The translations under genes and the position numbers were made by a program. From positions 1 through 64,000 of the forward strand of contig PLXQ01000077.1 of assembly GCA_003151475.1 (NCBI GenBank): a stretch of 64,000 bases of DNA, written 5' to 3'. This document shows, piece by piece, positions 18,409 through 25,720 of this stretch. Source of the stretch: Acidimicrobiaceae bacterium. GTDB lineage: Bacteria; Actinomycetota; Acidimicrobiia; Acidimicrobiales; UBA8190. Numbering within the stretch: position 1 is the stretch's first letter; each line of letters starts with the position of its first letter. Under the pieces are notes generated by a model. It was not told where the DNA came from, did no database searches, and saw only the letters and a list, made by a program, of their open reading frames with translations.

Positions 18409-18561
18409 TATCCGCGCTCCGTTTGGCAATGGCTGATACATATGCCTGCCGATGTTCCCACGTTAGCGCCGCTGCGCCAGCCGTGGCACGGTGACCACGG
18501 TGAGGCCGTGGCTGGTGACGCTTTGATCGCCGGCCTTGAACTCAGCGGGCGTGCCCGACGT

Positions 18562-19899
18562 TCAGCCCTCGTCGGCCGAGCGGGTGCAGCTGAGCCCGGA
18601 CGCCGCCAACGACTCCCCGAGGAACGCCTCCACCTGGCGTGACCACAGATAGCCCACGTGGTTCCCCGAGTACCAGCTGATGCGCGGCTTGTCCCAGTGC
18701 TCCCACAGCATGCGGGCCTGCTCCGGGGTGGCCAGGCGGTCGCCGTAGCCCGCATACACATACCGATGATCGCGTGCCACCTTCGGCTCGAAGCTCATCG
18801 GTGACACCACCCGGTAGACGTCTTCCACCGCACCACCCAGGATGCGGTGCTCGATCGAGCGGAGTCGGATGTGGACCGGGCTGTGTTCGTGGAAGAGGGC
18901 CGGGAAGTCCACCACCGGGATGCCGGCCACCACGGCGTCGAACCCGTTCTCGATGCCGGCGAGGAGTGCGACAACGTAGGCCCCGAGCGAGACCCCGTAC
19001 AGCCCAATGGACGTGGCCCCCTGGTCCCTGATCCACGACACGAGGCGCCGGATGTCCCACACCGCCTGGGTCAACCCGTGGACGGTGTTCATCATGTCGA
19101 ATGACAAGAACGGCTCGCCGCTCACGAGCGTCACCTTGCGCGGCCCGTGCAACGGCAGCACCGGCAACGCGACATTCAGCCCGAGCTCACGGTGCAGCTT
19201 GGCGGTGTGCAGGCCCATGAAGTCCATGAAGGGGTAGCCCATGCAGAACCCGTGCACGCACACGACCCATGGGCGCGGCTCGCCGCGGTGACGGACGATG
19301 GCGGTCGTAGCCCGACGGATGGGATCGTAGGCCATCCACCGCTCACCGCCCGGTTCGCCGGCGCGCACGGCGAACCCGCTGTCGTAGCTAATCCGTTCGT
19401 AGCGCTGGCCGAGGGCCCAGCCGCGGCTTGTCTCGATGTCCTTGGCGGTGAGCGGCGGCGGGGTGCGGTGATAAGAGGCGGGGCGGGCGATCCAACCCCG
19501 GCGGGAGAACAATTGCCGGGCATCGGCGAGCTCGGCGCTCACTCGAGCGAAGTCGGCTCGGCGAGGAAACCGGTTGGGTGTCATCGCCATGGCCAGCAGG
19601 GCCTCGTCCATGGCGACACCGGCCGCCAGCCCCAACGACAGGTTCGGCGCCGGCACGGCGTCGGACACCTCTCCGCTCATCGCCGCCGTATGCATAAAGC
19701 GCAGCGTGCGCGGCACGGCACGCGTGGCTCGGGCGAGCGCCCGTCGCCCTAGGAACTTCATGACGGCGCGATACGATCCGACGACACGCTCGACGGGTGA
19801 CGGGGGTCTCTGACCCGTCGACTCAGACGGCCCTCCGTCCTCTGCCGCGGCCTCGCCCAGTGCCTCTGCTCCGTCCCAGGCGCACTGGGCGTGCCCCAT
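18562..19899 (-). CDS. Large alpha/beta hydrolase
   Basis: A 445-aa cytoplasmic alpha/beta hydrolase. The core has HGFCMGYPF (oxyanion region, around residue 215), the nucleophile elbow GVSLGAY (about 305) and late acidic/His candidates in YAGYGDRLATPEQA and SGNHVGYLW. The first ~190 residues are helical and not part of the core fold. ATG 19899 is chosen because GGAGGGGGCTC precedes it directly; the frame is open for 88 more codons with Arg/Cys-rich, non-protein-like composition. The final residues (near 18590) are followed by an unremarkable spacer to the radical SAM gene. Substrate not predictable. Confidence 0.8.
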   Translation of the reverse strand: MGHAQCAWDGAEALGEAAAEDGGPSESTGQRPPSPVERVVGSYRAVMKFLGRRALARATRAVPRTLRFMHTAAMSGEVSDAVPAPNLSLGLAAGVAMDEALLAMAMTPNRFPRRADFARVSAELADARQLFSRRGWIARPASYHRTPPPLTAKDIETSRGWALGQRYERISYDSGFAVRAGEPGGERWMAYDPIRRATTAIVRHRGEPRPWVVCVHGFCMGYPFMDFMGLHTAKLHRELGLNVALPVLPLHGPRKVTLVSGEPFLSFDMMNTVHGLTQAVWDIRRLVSWIRDQGATSIGLYGVSLGAYVVALLAGIENGFDAVVAGIPVVDFPALFHEHSPVHIRLRSIEHRILGGAVEDVYRVVSPMSFEPKVARDHRYVYAGYGDRLATPEQARMLWEHWDKPRISWYSGNHVGYLWSRQVEAFLGESLAASGLSCTRSADEG

Positions 19900-20010
19900 G
19901 AGCCCCCTCCAGCGCCGCTGCGCCAGCCGGAACCGGCCGGCGTATCGCGCGTTCCAAAGCCATACTACGTCGAGGGCGTGAACAAGGAACGAGCGGAGAA
20001 GGGAGCGGCA

Positions 20011-20269
20011 GTGGAGTTCAATTTGGCCGACCTCTTCCAGAGCGTGGTCGACGTCGTAGCCGAGCAGCCTGCAATAGTTGCCGACGACCGTCGAGCGGCG
20101 TTTCGCCGGGCAGCTCGTGTGGTCCTCGCTGACGCACGACGAGCGCGCGCTCGTCGAGACCACGCTCTGGTTGGCGGGTCTTCGGCTCTACGGACGCCGG
20201 CAGCTCGGCACCTGGTGGGCCCAGGAGGAGTCGCGCGCCCATCTCGACTGCCTGGCGTCGCTCTCGTGA
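20011..20269 (+). pseudogene. Remnant: acyl-CoA ligase N-terminus joined to another 3' end
   Basis: GTG 20011 has a ribosome site (GAAGGGAG) and begins VEFNLADLFQSVVDVVAEQ then PAIVADDRRAAF, which matches the usual N-terminus of AMP-dependent acyl-CoA synthetases (MEFNLADLFESVAD-like). The similarity stops after about 30 codons. In another frame the segment 20100-20269 encodes a natural-looking C-terminus (ERALVETTLWLAGLRLYGRR, then WWAQEESRAHLDCLASLS) ending at a stop at 20269. I read this as two gene fragments joined and out of frame, lying just upstream of the heme A synthase gene. The second fragment's family is unknown to me. Confidence 0.55.
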
Positions 20270-20273
20270 CGCC

Positions 20274-21311
20274 GTGCGGTTGACGGGTCCCCCGCACGGG
20301 GGCGAGGTGGGGGGACCTGCGCGCGCCCCCGCCGGCCCGTCGTGGCGATTGCTGCGCACGCTCGCCATCGTGACACTGGTCGCGACCTATGCCCTGCTGG
20401 CCCTCGGAAGCACGGTGCGGGTCACCGAGTCGGGCATGGGCTGCCCGGGCTGGCCGCTCTGCTACGGCCAGGTCGGCCCGATCGACCACTTCCACACGCT
20501 CCTCGAACAGATCCACCGCTACCTGACCGCCGCCGTCACCGTGGGCGTGCTCGCCGTCGCGCTCCAGGCCTGGCGCCTGCGGCCCCACCGTGCCCTCCGG
20601 CCGGCGATTTCCGCCGTGGCGGTCCTGGCCGTCCAGATCGTGCTCGGCGCCGTGACCGTGGTGACCCACAACGCCCCCGTCACGGTGGCCCTCCACCTCG
20701 CCGGAGCGCTCCTGCTGCTCGCAGCGACGACCGTCACGGCGGTGGCGAGCTCCGTCGCTTCCCGCCCTGCCGCGCACGGGCCGCGCCGGCCGGCTCGGCT
20801 CGCCTGGTCAGCGGTGGTTGCGACGTTCGCGCTGCTCGTCTCGGGATCGATCGTGGTCGACGGCGGCGCGAGCGCCGCCTGCCCGAGCTGGCCCTGGTGC
20901 GTACCGCGCCGAGGCGTCGCCGACCCACTCGTCGCGATCGCCCTCGTCCATCGTGGGGTCGCGCTCGTCGCGGTGGGCCTGCTCGTCGCCCTCGCCGTCG
21001 GGACGCTCCTCCGCCGCCGGGGCAGAACACCAGGGTCTGTCGGGCTCGCCTGGTCGCTGCTCGGCCTGTGTGCCGCTCAGGTTGCCGCCGGGGCGGTCAC
21101 GGCCGAGCTCGCCGCCCCGCCCGCCGCCCAGGACGTCCATCTCGGCCTCGCGGCTGCGCTCTGGGTCTGCGCCGTCGCGCTCGTCGCGGTCGTCTCGTAC
21201 GCGGGTGCAGGACTGAACGACGCCGGCAATCGGGGTGGAGCCCGCTCTGTGTCAACCGCGGGCGCGGGCGCGGGCCTGTGGGTGCCGGAAACCCCATCCA
21301 CCGGGGCCTGA
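20274..21311 (+). CDS. ctaA: Heme A synthase (Cox15/CtaA family)
   Basis: Integral membrane enzyme oxidising heme O to heme A for aa3-type cytochrome oxidase. The 345-aa protein has about eight hydrophobic segments arranged as two four-helix halves. Conserved signatures include STVRVTESGMGCPGWPLCYG in the first extracytoplasmic loop with the paired Cys, heme-ligand His in EQIHRYLTA and HLAGALLLL, and the second-half counterparts ACPSWPWC, LVHRGVALVA and QDVHLGLAAAL. The start is GTG 20274, five bases after the end of the upstream remnant. No heme O synthase or cytochrome oxidase genes are nearby, which is unusual for this gene. The last ~35 residues are low complexity and may be an artefactual extension into scarred DNA. 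Confidence 0.88.
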   Translation: MRLTGPPHGGEVGGPARAPAGPSWRLLRTLAIVTLVATYALLALGSTVRVTESGMGCPGWPLCYGQVGPIDHFHTLLEQIHRYLTAAVTVGVLAVALQAWRLRPHRALRPAISAVAVLAVQIVLGAVTVVTHNAPVTVALHLAGALLLLAATTVTAVASSVASRPAAHGPRRPARLAWSAVVATFALLVSGSIVVDGGASAACPSWPWCVPRRGVADPLVAIALVHRGVALVAVGLLVALAVGTLLRRRGRTPGSVGLAWSLLGLCAAQVAAGAVTAELAAPPAAQDVHLGLAAALWVCAVALVAVVSYAGAGLNDAGNRGGARSVSTAGAGAGLWVPETPSTGA

Positions 21312-21448
21312 CCAGGCGATGTTCGGCCCGGGACCAGGGTGGACCAGGGTCAATGGCTTTCGGGGGGCAGGAGGCGATCGACCCGAGCCCCTTCGGCAGT
21401 CACCTAACTCATCCCCACACAAGGCGGGTTTCGATCCCGGCTCCACCG

Positions 21449-21600
21449 CGACCAGACCGAGCTATCGACATTGTCTATGGACTCTGCAGCGAGGATGTGT
21501 ACCGGCTCTTCTGCATCGAGCGTCACTGGGCCGGACCCGACTGGGAAGGCTGGCTCGCCAATCTCCTTGCCGCAACGCTCTTCCCCAATGGACGAGTGCC
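21449..21600 (+). pseudogene. Remnant of a TetR-family regulator (C-terminal part)
   Basis: In one plus-strand frame about 50 codons read as the end of a TetR ligand-binding domain: RAIDIVYGLCSEDVYRLF, then WAGPDWEGWLANLLAATLFP, the usual closing pattern (WxxWLAxxLxATLFP). There is no start codon, no N-terminal DNA-binding domain, and the frame runs on into non-homologous sequence. Gene debris next to a mobile-element scar. Confidence 0.6.
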
Positions 21601-21877
21601 CCTGGACTCGCTGCGCGGGTCGCGACCTCTTCAGGCGTTGAACCAGCGTTTTGCGACGAGCCTGGTATTCCTCCGACGCCTACCAGGCGGTGCTACCCCT
21701 TCGAATGGGTGCCACCACCTGCCACAGACCGCACGCATAATGATGCTGCCGGGACCCGGTCGGGGCTGCCAGGTGGCAGACTCCGACGGCCTGACCGGTA
21801 GCGCGCTGGCCAGTTGATCCCGAGCGGGCAGTGGACGACACCGCGGAAGGCAGGGGTACTCGGCATCGGCTGCGGGC

Positions 21878-22220
21878 TCAACCAGTCGATGCAACAGCTT
21901 CAGCGAACACTTGAGATGGTGACAGACCACCGAGGGTGCGTCGAGGACGTTCGTTGAGCTCTCGTGCTACGGCGTTGAGATGTGCCTGGGAATGGCCCGA
22001 GAGTTCGGTGCCCCTGGGGAAGTACTGCCGCAACAGCCCGTTGGTGTTCTCGTTCGATCCGCGTTGCCAGGGGCTTTTCGGGTCGCAGAAGTAGATCTGC
22101 AAGCTAGTGTCGACGGTGAAGCGGGTATGCTCGTTCATCTCGTAACCCTGGTCTCAGGTGATCGAACGCCGGAGCTCGGTCGGGAGCCTGACGATCCTCT
22201 TCGCCAACGCCTTGCGGACG
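21878..22220 (-). mobile_element. IS30-family transposase remnant with a nonsense codon
   Basis: The C-terminal part of an IS30-type DDE transposase: VRKALAKRIVRLPTELRRSIT, then stop, then DQGYEMNEHTRFTVDT, YFCDPKSPWQRGSNENTNG and LLRQYFPRGTELSGHSQAHL. The stop codon TGA at 22154-22156 stands where family members have Trp (LTWDQG), so a single G-to-A change would explain it. The catalytic Asp of WDQG and the final Glu of the DDE triad (RGSNENTNG) are readable. The N-terminal two thirds are missing upstream of about 22220. The 3' end (around 21880-21905) resembles an IS30 terminal region, but no intact inverted-repeat pair was found. Confidence 0.8.
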
Positions 22221-22298
22221 GGCCTCGGGCTTTCACGCAGTCCTTGCGCGCCTGCGGGTTCACCTGGTCGCGTCCGCCGGCCTTGCCGGCCACCGGCG

Positions 22299-22496
22299 CT
22301 ACTCGTCCTCGACAAGCGTGATCGCCCCGGTCGGGCAGTTCTTGGCGGCCATGCGCACCTTGTCCCATAACTCGGGGGCCGGGTTCTCGTCGAGCACGTA
22401 CAGGTATCCGTCATCGCGCACCTCAAACACCTTGGGCACGATGCTCATGCACACGGCATTGGACGCGCACACGTCGTCGTCCACGACCACCTTCAT
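22299..22496 (-). CDS. 3Fe-4S ferredoxin (P450-partner type)
   Basis: A 65-aa small electron carrier: DDDVCASNAVCMSIVPKVFE then AAKNCPTGAITLVEDE. The spacing C-x5-C ... CP, with Ala/Asn where a fourth Cys would be, is typical of single-cluster [3Fe-4S] ferredoxins that supply cytochromes P450 in actinomycetes. ATG 22496 has an excellent site (GGAGGTGCGCCCC). No P450 or reductase gene lies in the window, so the partner is elsewhere or was lost when the surrounding DNA was rearranged; the IS30 remnant begins about 80 nt downstream. Confidence 0.9.
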   Translation of the reverse strand: MKVVVDDDVCASNAVCMSIVPKVFEVRDDGYLYVLDENPAPELWDKVRMAAKNCPTGAITLVEDE

Positions 22497-22540
22497 GGGG
22501 CGCACCTCCGTTTCAACCCGACACGAGTCTAGTGGTGGGC

Positions 22541-22657
22541 ACCCACGGGGTCATTTGGGAGATTTCTCCCGGTTTCCCCCAGGGCCCCCCGATCCGCACG
22601 AAAGCCCAGATCAGATGGCCTGCATGTACATGCGGAATCGGGCTTCGAACGAGGGCA
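22541..22657. repeat. Imperfect 115-bp direct repeat, copy A
   Basis: Shares a long imperfect match with copy B at 22838-22952: both contain TTTCTCCC, TTTCCCCCAGG / TTCCCCCAGG, the core ACGAAAGCCCAGATCAGA, GGCCTGCATGTACAT and GCGAACGAGGGCA / TCGAACGAGGGCA. Read on the minus strand both copies encode PSF(E/A)ARFRMYMQA, copy A being followed by a stop at once. Differences are partly synonymous, suggesting a duplicated 3' end of a gene. Confidence 0.8.
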
Positions 22658-22793
22658 GACGGCTGGCATCGTCCATCACGCTGAGAACGTGCCGATCCCG
22701 CCCGTCGACGGTGTCGCACTCGCGCTTCGCCGACGCGCGCCACGCGACGGGGACGGCATGTCTGAAGCGGCCCGCCGCGAGCGTGCCGCCCGT

Positions 22794-22815
22794 AGACCCC
22801 CCCCGGGGGGGTCTG
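22794..22815. other. C8G7 palindrome between the direct repeats
   Basis: AGA followed by eight C and seven G and then TCT: an almost perfect self-complementary tract of about 21 bp lying between the two direct repeats. It could form a very stable hairpin; it is also a place where assembly errors are likely. Confidence 0.7.
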
Positions 22816-22837
22816 ACTTGCGGGCGCACTATCGATG

Positions 22838-22952
22838 ACCCCGGGTCACTGAGCACTATTTCTCCCCGATTCCCCCAGGTCCCTCCGATCCCCACGAAAG
22901 CCCAGATCAGAGGCCTGCATGTACATTCGGAATCGGGCCGCGAACGAGGGCA
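22838..22952. repeat. Imperfect 115-bp direct repeat, copy B
   Basis: Partner of copy A, about 297 bp to the right. The minus-strand reading PSFAARFRMYMQA continues into DLGFRGDRRDLGE instead of stopping. It lies less than 100 bp from the 3' end of the serine-recombinase remnant, so a role as a recombination scar is possible. Confidence 0.8.
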
Positions 22953-23028
22953 CCGGGAAGTGCCTCCGTGGGCACCGCCCCGACACACCGGGGGTCAAGA
23001 CGCGTTAGGTCATGGCGATCAGCTCCGA

Positions 23029-23697
23029 TCAGAAGGAGCGGACATGCCGCTTGAGCTCCACCTTGCCCGCGGCGTCGATGCGCCGACCTTTCAGCGAAGG
23101 ACTGCGAAGAATGCCGGAGACCGTGTTCTGCATCCACTTCTTGCCGTGCACGGTCTCGACCCCCTCCAGCTCGAGCCACGGGGCGATGGAACTGTAGGTG
23201 TCGCCGCGAAGCGCCCGACTCACCATCCCCTTCAGGTACTTCACCTTGGCGGGGTCGGGGACGAGCGTCTTGTCGTATTTGTCGCCGACAACGATGAACC
23301 CCCAGGGCGGCCTCCCCGCCAGGGATCCCTTGTCCTTCAGGTGGCTCTGCAGGTCGCTGTAGCGCTTGCTCACGGTCTGGCGCTCGGATCTGGGCCAGCT
23401 CGCCGAGGACCGACCACACGATGCCCGAGGAGAAGTCTCCCGGCTCTCCGGGCCACACCAGGGGCGGAGAGAGGATTCTGAGGCGCTTGTTGTGCTCCTC
23501 GGCCCAGACCCGCAGCTCGGCCAGGTCACGGGTGGAGCGGCTCAAGCGGTCGAGGGAGGAGGCCACGATCTCGTCGTATTGGGCGATCAGGGCGGGATCG
23601 GTGAGCCACTTGCCGAGGCCGGGGCGCCTCCAGGGGCTCGTCGCCCCCGACACGCCGGCGTCGATAGAGGTGGCGATGACCTCGACCCCCTCCTGCT
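23029..23697 (-). pseudogene. Large serine recombinase remnant, frameshifted
   Basis: Reads as the middle of a serine integrase/resolvase. In one frame from about 23697: EGVEVIATSIDAGVSGATSP, RRPGLGKWLTD, IVASSLDRLSRSTRDLAEL (the SxLDRLSR motif of the catalytic domain) to SVLGELAQI; then the homology moves to another frame at about 23385-23392 and continues SERQTVSKRYSDLQSHL, RPPWGFIV and NTVSGILRSPSLKGRR. The N-terminal strand with the nucleophile Ser is missing and the protein stops early after KRHVRSF, so it is truncated at both ends and frameshifted, hence inactive. It marks a former integrative element. Confidence 0.8.
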
Positions 23698-23720
23698 GGG
23701 ACTAGGGGAGTCCGTACAGA

Positions 23721-23843
23721 TCACGGTCTGGCCGGGGAGGTCTGTATCTGATTCAGCAGCGGCGGGAGCTGGCATCCGCCTCCGATCAGACCAGCGAGGC
23801 CGAGCGCACCGGCCAGGATTACGGTTCTGAGGTGGTGTTTCAT
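23721..23843 (-). CDS. Truncated lipoprotein leader peptide
   Basis: A 40-aa frame with a clear lipoprotein signal: MKHHLRTVILAGALGLAGLI then GGGC as lipobox, followed by only about 16 residues. It is probably the 5' end of a lipoprotein gene cut by the rearrangement that brought in the recombinase remnant. Its start region overlaps that of the divergent sigma-factor gene by 12 bp, so one of the two 5' ends is likely not original. Confidence 0.4.
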   Translation of the reverse strand: MKHHLRTVILAGALGLAGLIGGGCQLPPLLNQIQTSPARP

Positions 23844-24332
23844 GATTGTTCTTCTCGACTGGGCAGATCGAATGTCCGCCTGTACGGCTATGTGCTCCGT
23901 CGCTGTGGCCAGCAGGCGCTGGCCGAGGACGTGACGTCGGAGACCTTCCTGGCCGCCGTGGACGCCGTCCGGCGCGACGACCCGCCGAAGGTCTCCACCG
24001 GCTGGCTGGTGGGGGTGGCCCGGCACAAGCTGGTCGACCACTGGAGACGCCATGCCCGCGAGGAACGGGGGCTGAGCGCCCTGGGTGTACCCGACGAGTC
24101 GGGCGAGGACCCGTGGGACGCGCAGCTCGATGCCTTGCGGGCCCGCAACGTTCTGGCCGACCTGGCCCCTCACCACCGGGCCGCTCTCACCTTGCGCTAC
24201 GTCGACGACCTGTCGGTACCCGACGTCGCTGTCGTTCTGCAGCGGACGGTGCACGGCACCGAAGCCTTGCTCGTACGGGCCCGGGCCGCCTTCCGACGTT
24301 CCTATGCCACCGAGGACGACTCCAATGCCTGA
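23832..24332 (+). CDS. ECF-family RNA polymerase sigma factor
   Basis: A 166-aa extracytoplasmic-function sigma factor. Region 2 is recognisable from LYGYVLRRCGQQALAEDVT (2.1-2.2) through ETFLAAVDAVRR and TGWLVGVARHKLVDHWRR (2.3-2.4); region 4 includes LDALRARNVLADLAPHHRA, ALTLRYVDDLSVPDVAVVL and TEALLVRARAAFRR. The first ~15 residues do not look like the usual start (xLYRRHxxAVYGY), and the start codon overlaps a divergent lipoprotein leader, so the 5' end may have been replaced. The gene overlaps the next gene by 8 nt (ATGCCTGA), giving strong translational coupling to a VOC-domain protein rather than to a classical anti-sigma factor. Confidence 0.85.
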   Translation: MVFHDCSSRLGRSNVRLYGYVLRRCGQQALAEDVTSETFLAAVDAVRRDDPPKVSTGWLVGVARHKLVDHWRRHAREERGLSALGVPDESGEDPWDAQLDALRARNVLADLAPHHRAALTLRYVDDLSVPDVAVVLQRTVHGTEALLVRARAAFRRSYATEDDSNA

Positions 24333-25668
24333 TCCGTTCGAAGCCCTGCTCCGGCATGACGGTCCGGTCGACCCAGACCCGACTTTCGCCGCCCGTCTGC
24401 GAGCGCGCGTGGAGCGCGCGCTCTCCCTACCGGAAGGAGTCACCGTGTCCAACCTCACTGTCGAGGCGGTCGCAGCAACCGATGTTGCCGACCCCTCCGC
24501 CCCCGGCGCCGTCGCGGTTACGGCCGCCGCCGTGGTGCCCTACCTGATCGTGGACGGGGCCCGCCGGGCTCTCGACTGGTATGTGTCGGCCCTGGGGGCG
24601 ACCAGGCGGGGCGAACCGATCGTGATGGCCGACGGCAGGATCGGCCATGGGGAGCTCGAGCTGCGGGGGTCGGTGCTCTACCTGGCCGACGAGTCGGCGG
24701 AAAGCGCGGTGGTCGCGACGCGGCCGGGTGGGCCCGCCACGGTGAGCTTTGCCTTCGAGGTCCCCGATGTCGACGCATCGGTCGACAGAGCCGTCGCCGC
24801 CGGAGCGGTGCTCGAGCGTCCGCTGGCCGACAATCCCTACGGCCGCAACGCCGTCGTCCGCGACCCCTTCGGCCACCGGTGGATCATCTCGTCCGTCACC
24901 ACGGCGCCAAGTCCGGTCACCGCCGGGCCCGATGACCGGTCCGCCGCCGGCGGGCACGGAGAGCGCGTGCGGTCCGGCGATATCGGCTACGTGTCGTTGT
25001 GGGTGCCCGACGCCGAGCGGGCCAGCACCTTCTTCGGCAAGGTGCTCGGGTGGTCTTTCGAGCCGGAGGTGGCCGGGCACAGCCGGCAGGTGGCCGACCG
25101 GGAGCTGCACCACGGCGTGGACGGGGGACACGAGCGGAGCAGTTTGTTCCTCTGCTTCGTGGTCGACGATGTCAACGAGGCCGTCCGGCGGGTGCGCAGC
25201 GCCGGAGGGGAAGCCGACGAGCCCGGTGAGCAGCCGTTCGGTACGGCGGCCATGTGCGTCGACATCGAGGGGACGCCGTTCTCCATCTACCAGCCGCCAC
25301 CGGGACAGCGCGGCCCGCGGCTGGCGGTCAACGGGACGAAGCAGGGCGACGTGTCGTACATCACCATGGAGGTCACCGACTCGGCCCCGGTGCGCGCCTT
25401 CTACGGTGCCGTACTCGGCTGGCAGTTCAACCCCGGCCGGGTGGAAGACGGCTGGGGTCCCGCCGACGTGGTACCGATGACCGGACTGCACGGGGGTCAC
25501 GAGGTGACGACGGTGCTACCCATGTACCTGGTGGACGACATCTACGGCGCCGTGGCCCGGGTGCGCGCCGCGGGGGGATCGGCGCCCGAGCCCGAACGTC
25601 ACCCTTACGGGCTGTCGGCGCAATGCGTGGACGACCAGGGGACGCGGTTCTCCCTCGGCCAACTCTGA
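24325..25668 (+). CDS. Triple VOC (glyoxalase-fold) protein coupled to an ECF sigma factor
   Basis: A 447-aa protein. Residues 1-60 (DPFEALLRHDGPVDPDPTFA, RLRARVERALSLPEG) are a short helical leader; then come three VOC domains: about 75-190 (PYLIVDGARRALDWYVSALG ... YGRNAVVRDPFGHRWIIS, PhnB-like), about 215-320 (GDIGYVSLWVPDAERASTFF ... FGTAAMCVDIEGTPFSIY) and about 335-447 (GDVSYITMEVTDSAPVRAFY ... YGLSAQCVDDQGTRFSLGQL). VOC folds bind metal or hydrophobic small molecules; they serve in glyoxalases, dioxygenases, resistance proteins and sensors. The ATG overlaps the sigma stop, so both are made together. A role as a ligand-sensing partner of the sigma factor is inference; an enzyme induced by it is the alternative. 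Confidence 0.88.
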   Translation: MPDPFEALLRHDGPVDPDPTFAARLRARVERALSLPEGVTVSNLTVEAVAATDVADPSAPGAVAVTAAAVVPYLIVDGARRALDWYVSALGATRRGEPIVMADGRIGHGELELRGSVLYLADESAESAVVATRPGGPATVSFAFEVPDVDASVDRAVAAGAVLERPLADNPYGRNAVVRDPFGHRWIISSVTTAPSPVTAGPDDRSAAGGHGERVRSGDIGYVSLWVPDAERASTFFGKVLGWSFEPEVAGHSRQVADRELHHGVDGGHERSSLFLCFVVDDVNEAVRRVRSAGGEADEPGEQPFGTAAMCVDIEGTPFSIYQPPPGQRGPRLAVNGTKQGDVSYITMEVTDSAPVRAFYGAVLGWQFNPGRVEDGWGPADVVPMTGLHGGHEVTTVLPMYLVDDIYGAVARVRAAGGSAPEPERHPYGLSAQCVDDQGTRFSLGQL

Positions 25669-25676
25669 TCGGGGCG

Positions 25677-25705
25677 GGTCGGGCCGCCGTCGCTGCGGCC
25701 CGACC
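25677..25705 (+). terminator. Strong hairpin after the sigma/VOC operon
   Basis: Perfect 11-bp repeat GGTCGGGCCGC / GCGGCCCGACC with a 7-nt loop, nine bases after the VOC stop codon and three bases before the -10 box of the next gene. No U-tract, as usual in high-G+C actinomycetes. Confidence 0.65.
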
Positions 25706-25707
25706 GC

Positions 25708-25713
25708 TACGTT
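25708..25713 (+). promoter_or_regulatory. Leaderless -10 box of the GH1 gene
   Basis: TACGTT ends seven bases before ATG 25721. With no Shine-Dalgarno site, this spacing predicts transcription starting at or next to the start codon. Confidence 0.5.
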
Positions 25714-25720
25714 GCAGGCC

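Noticed and set aside
18420-18700. Long plus-strand open frames opposite the minus-strand radical SAM, hydrolase and oxidoreductase genes
   Set aside because: In G+C-rich DNA antisense frames stay open by chance; these are Arg/Pro/His-rich with no ribosome sites and lie exactly opposite well-supported genes.
21424-21450. tRNA 3'-end-like sequence (GGGTTTCGATCCCGG then CTCCACCG)
   Set aside because: It resembles a T-arm and acceptor end, which would suit an attachment site beside the integrase scar, but the T-stem has a mismatch or bulge and no D-arm, anticodon arm or matching 5' acceptor strand exists 60-80 nt upstream.
22791-22816. C8G7 palindrome as an intrinsic terminator of the ferredoxin or recombinase region
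   Set aside because: It is not placed directly after an intact gene in the right orientation and lacks a U-tract; reported only as a structure.
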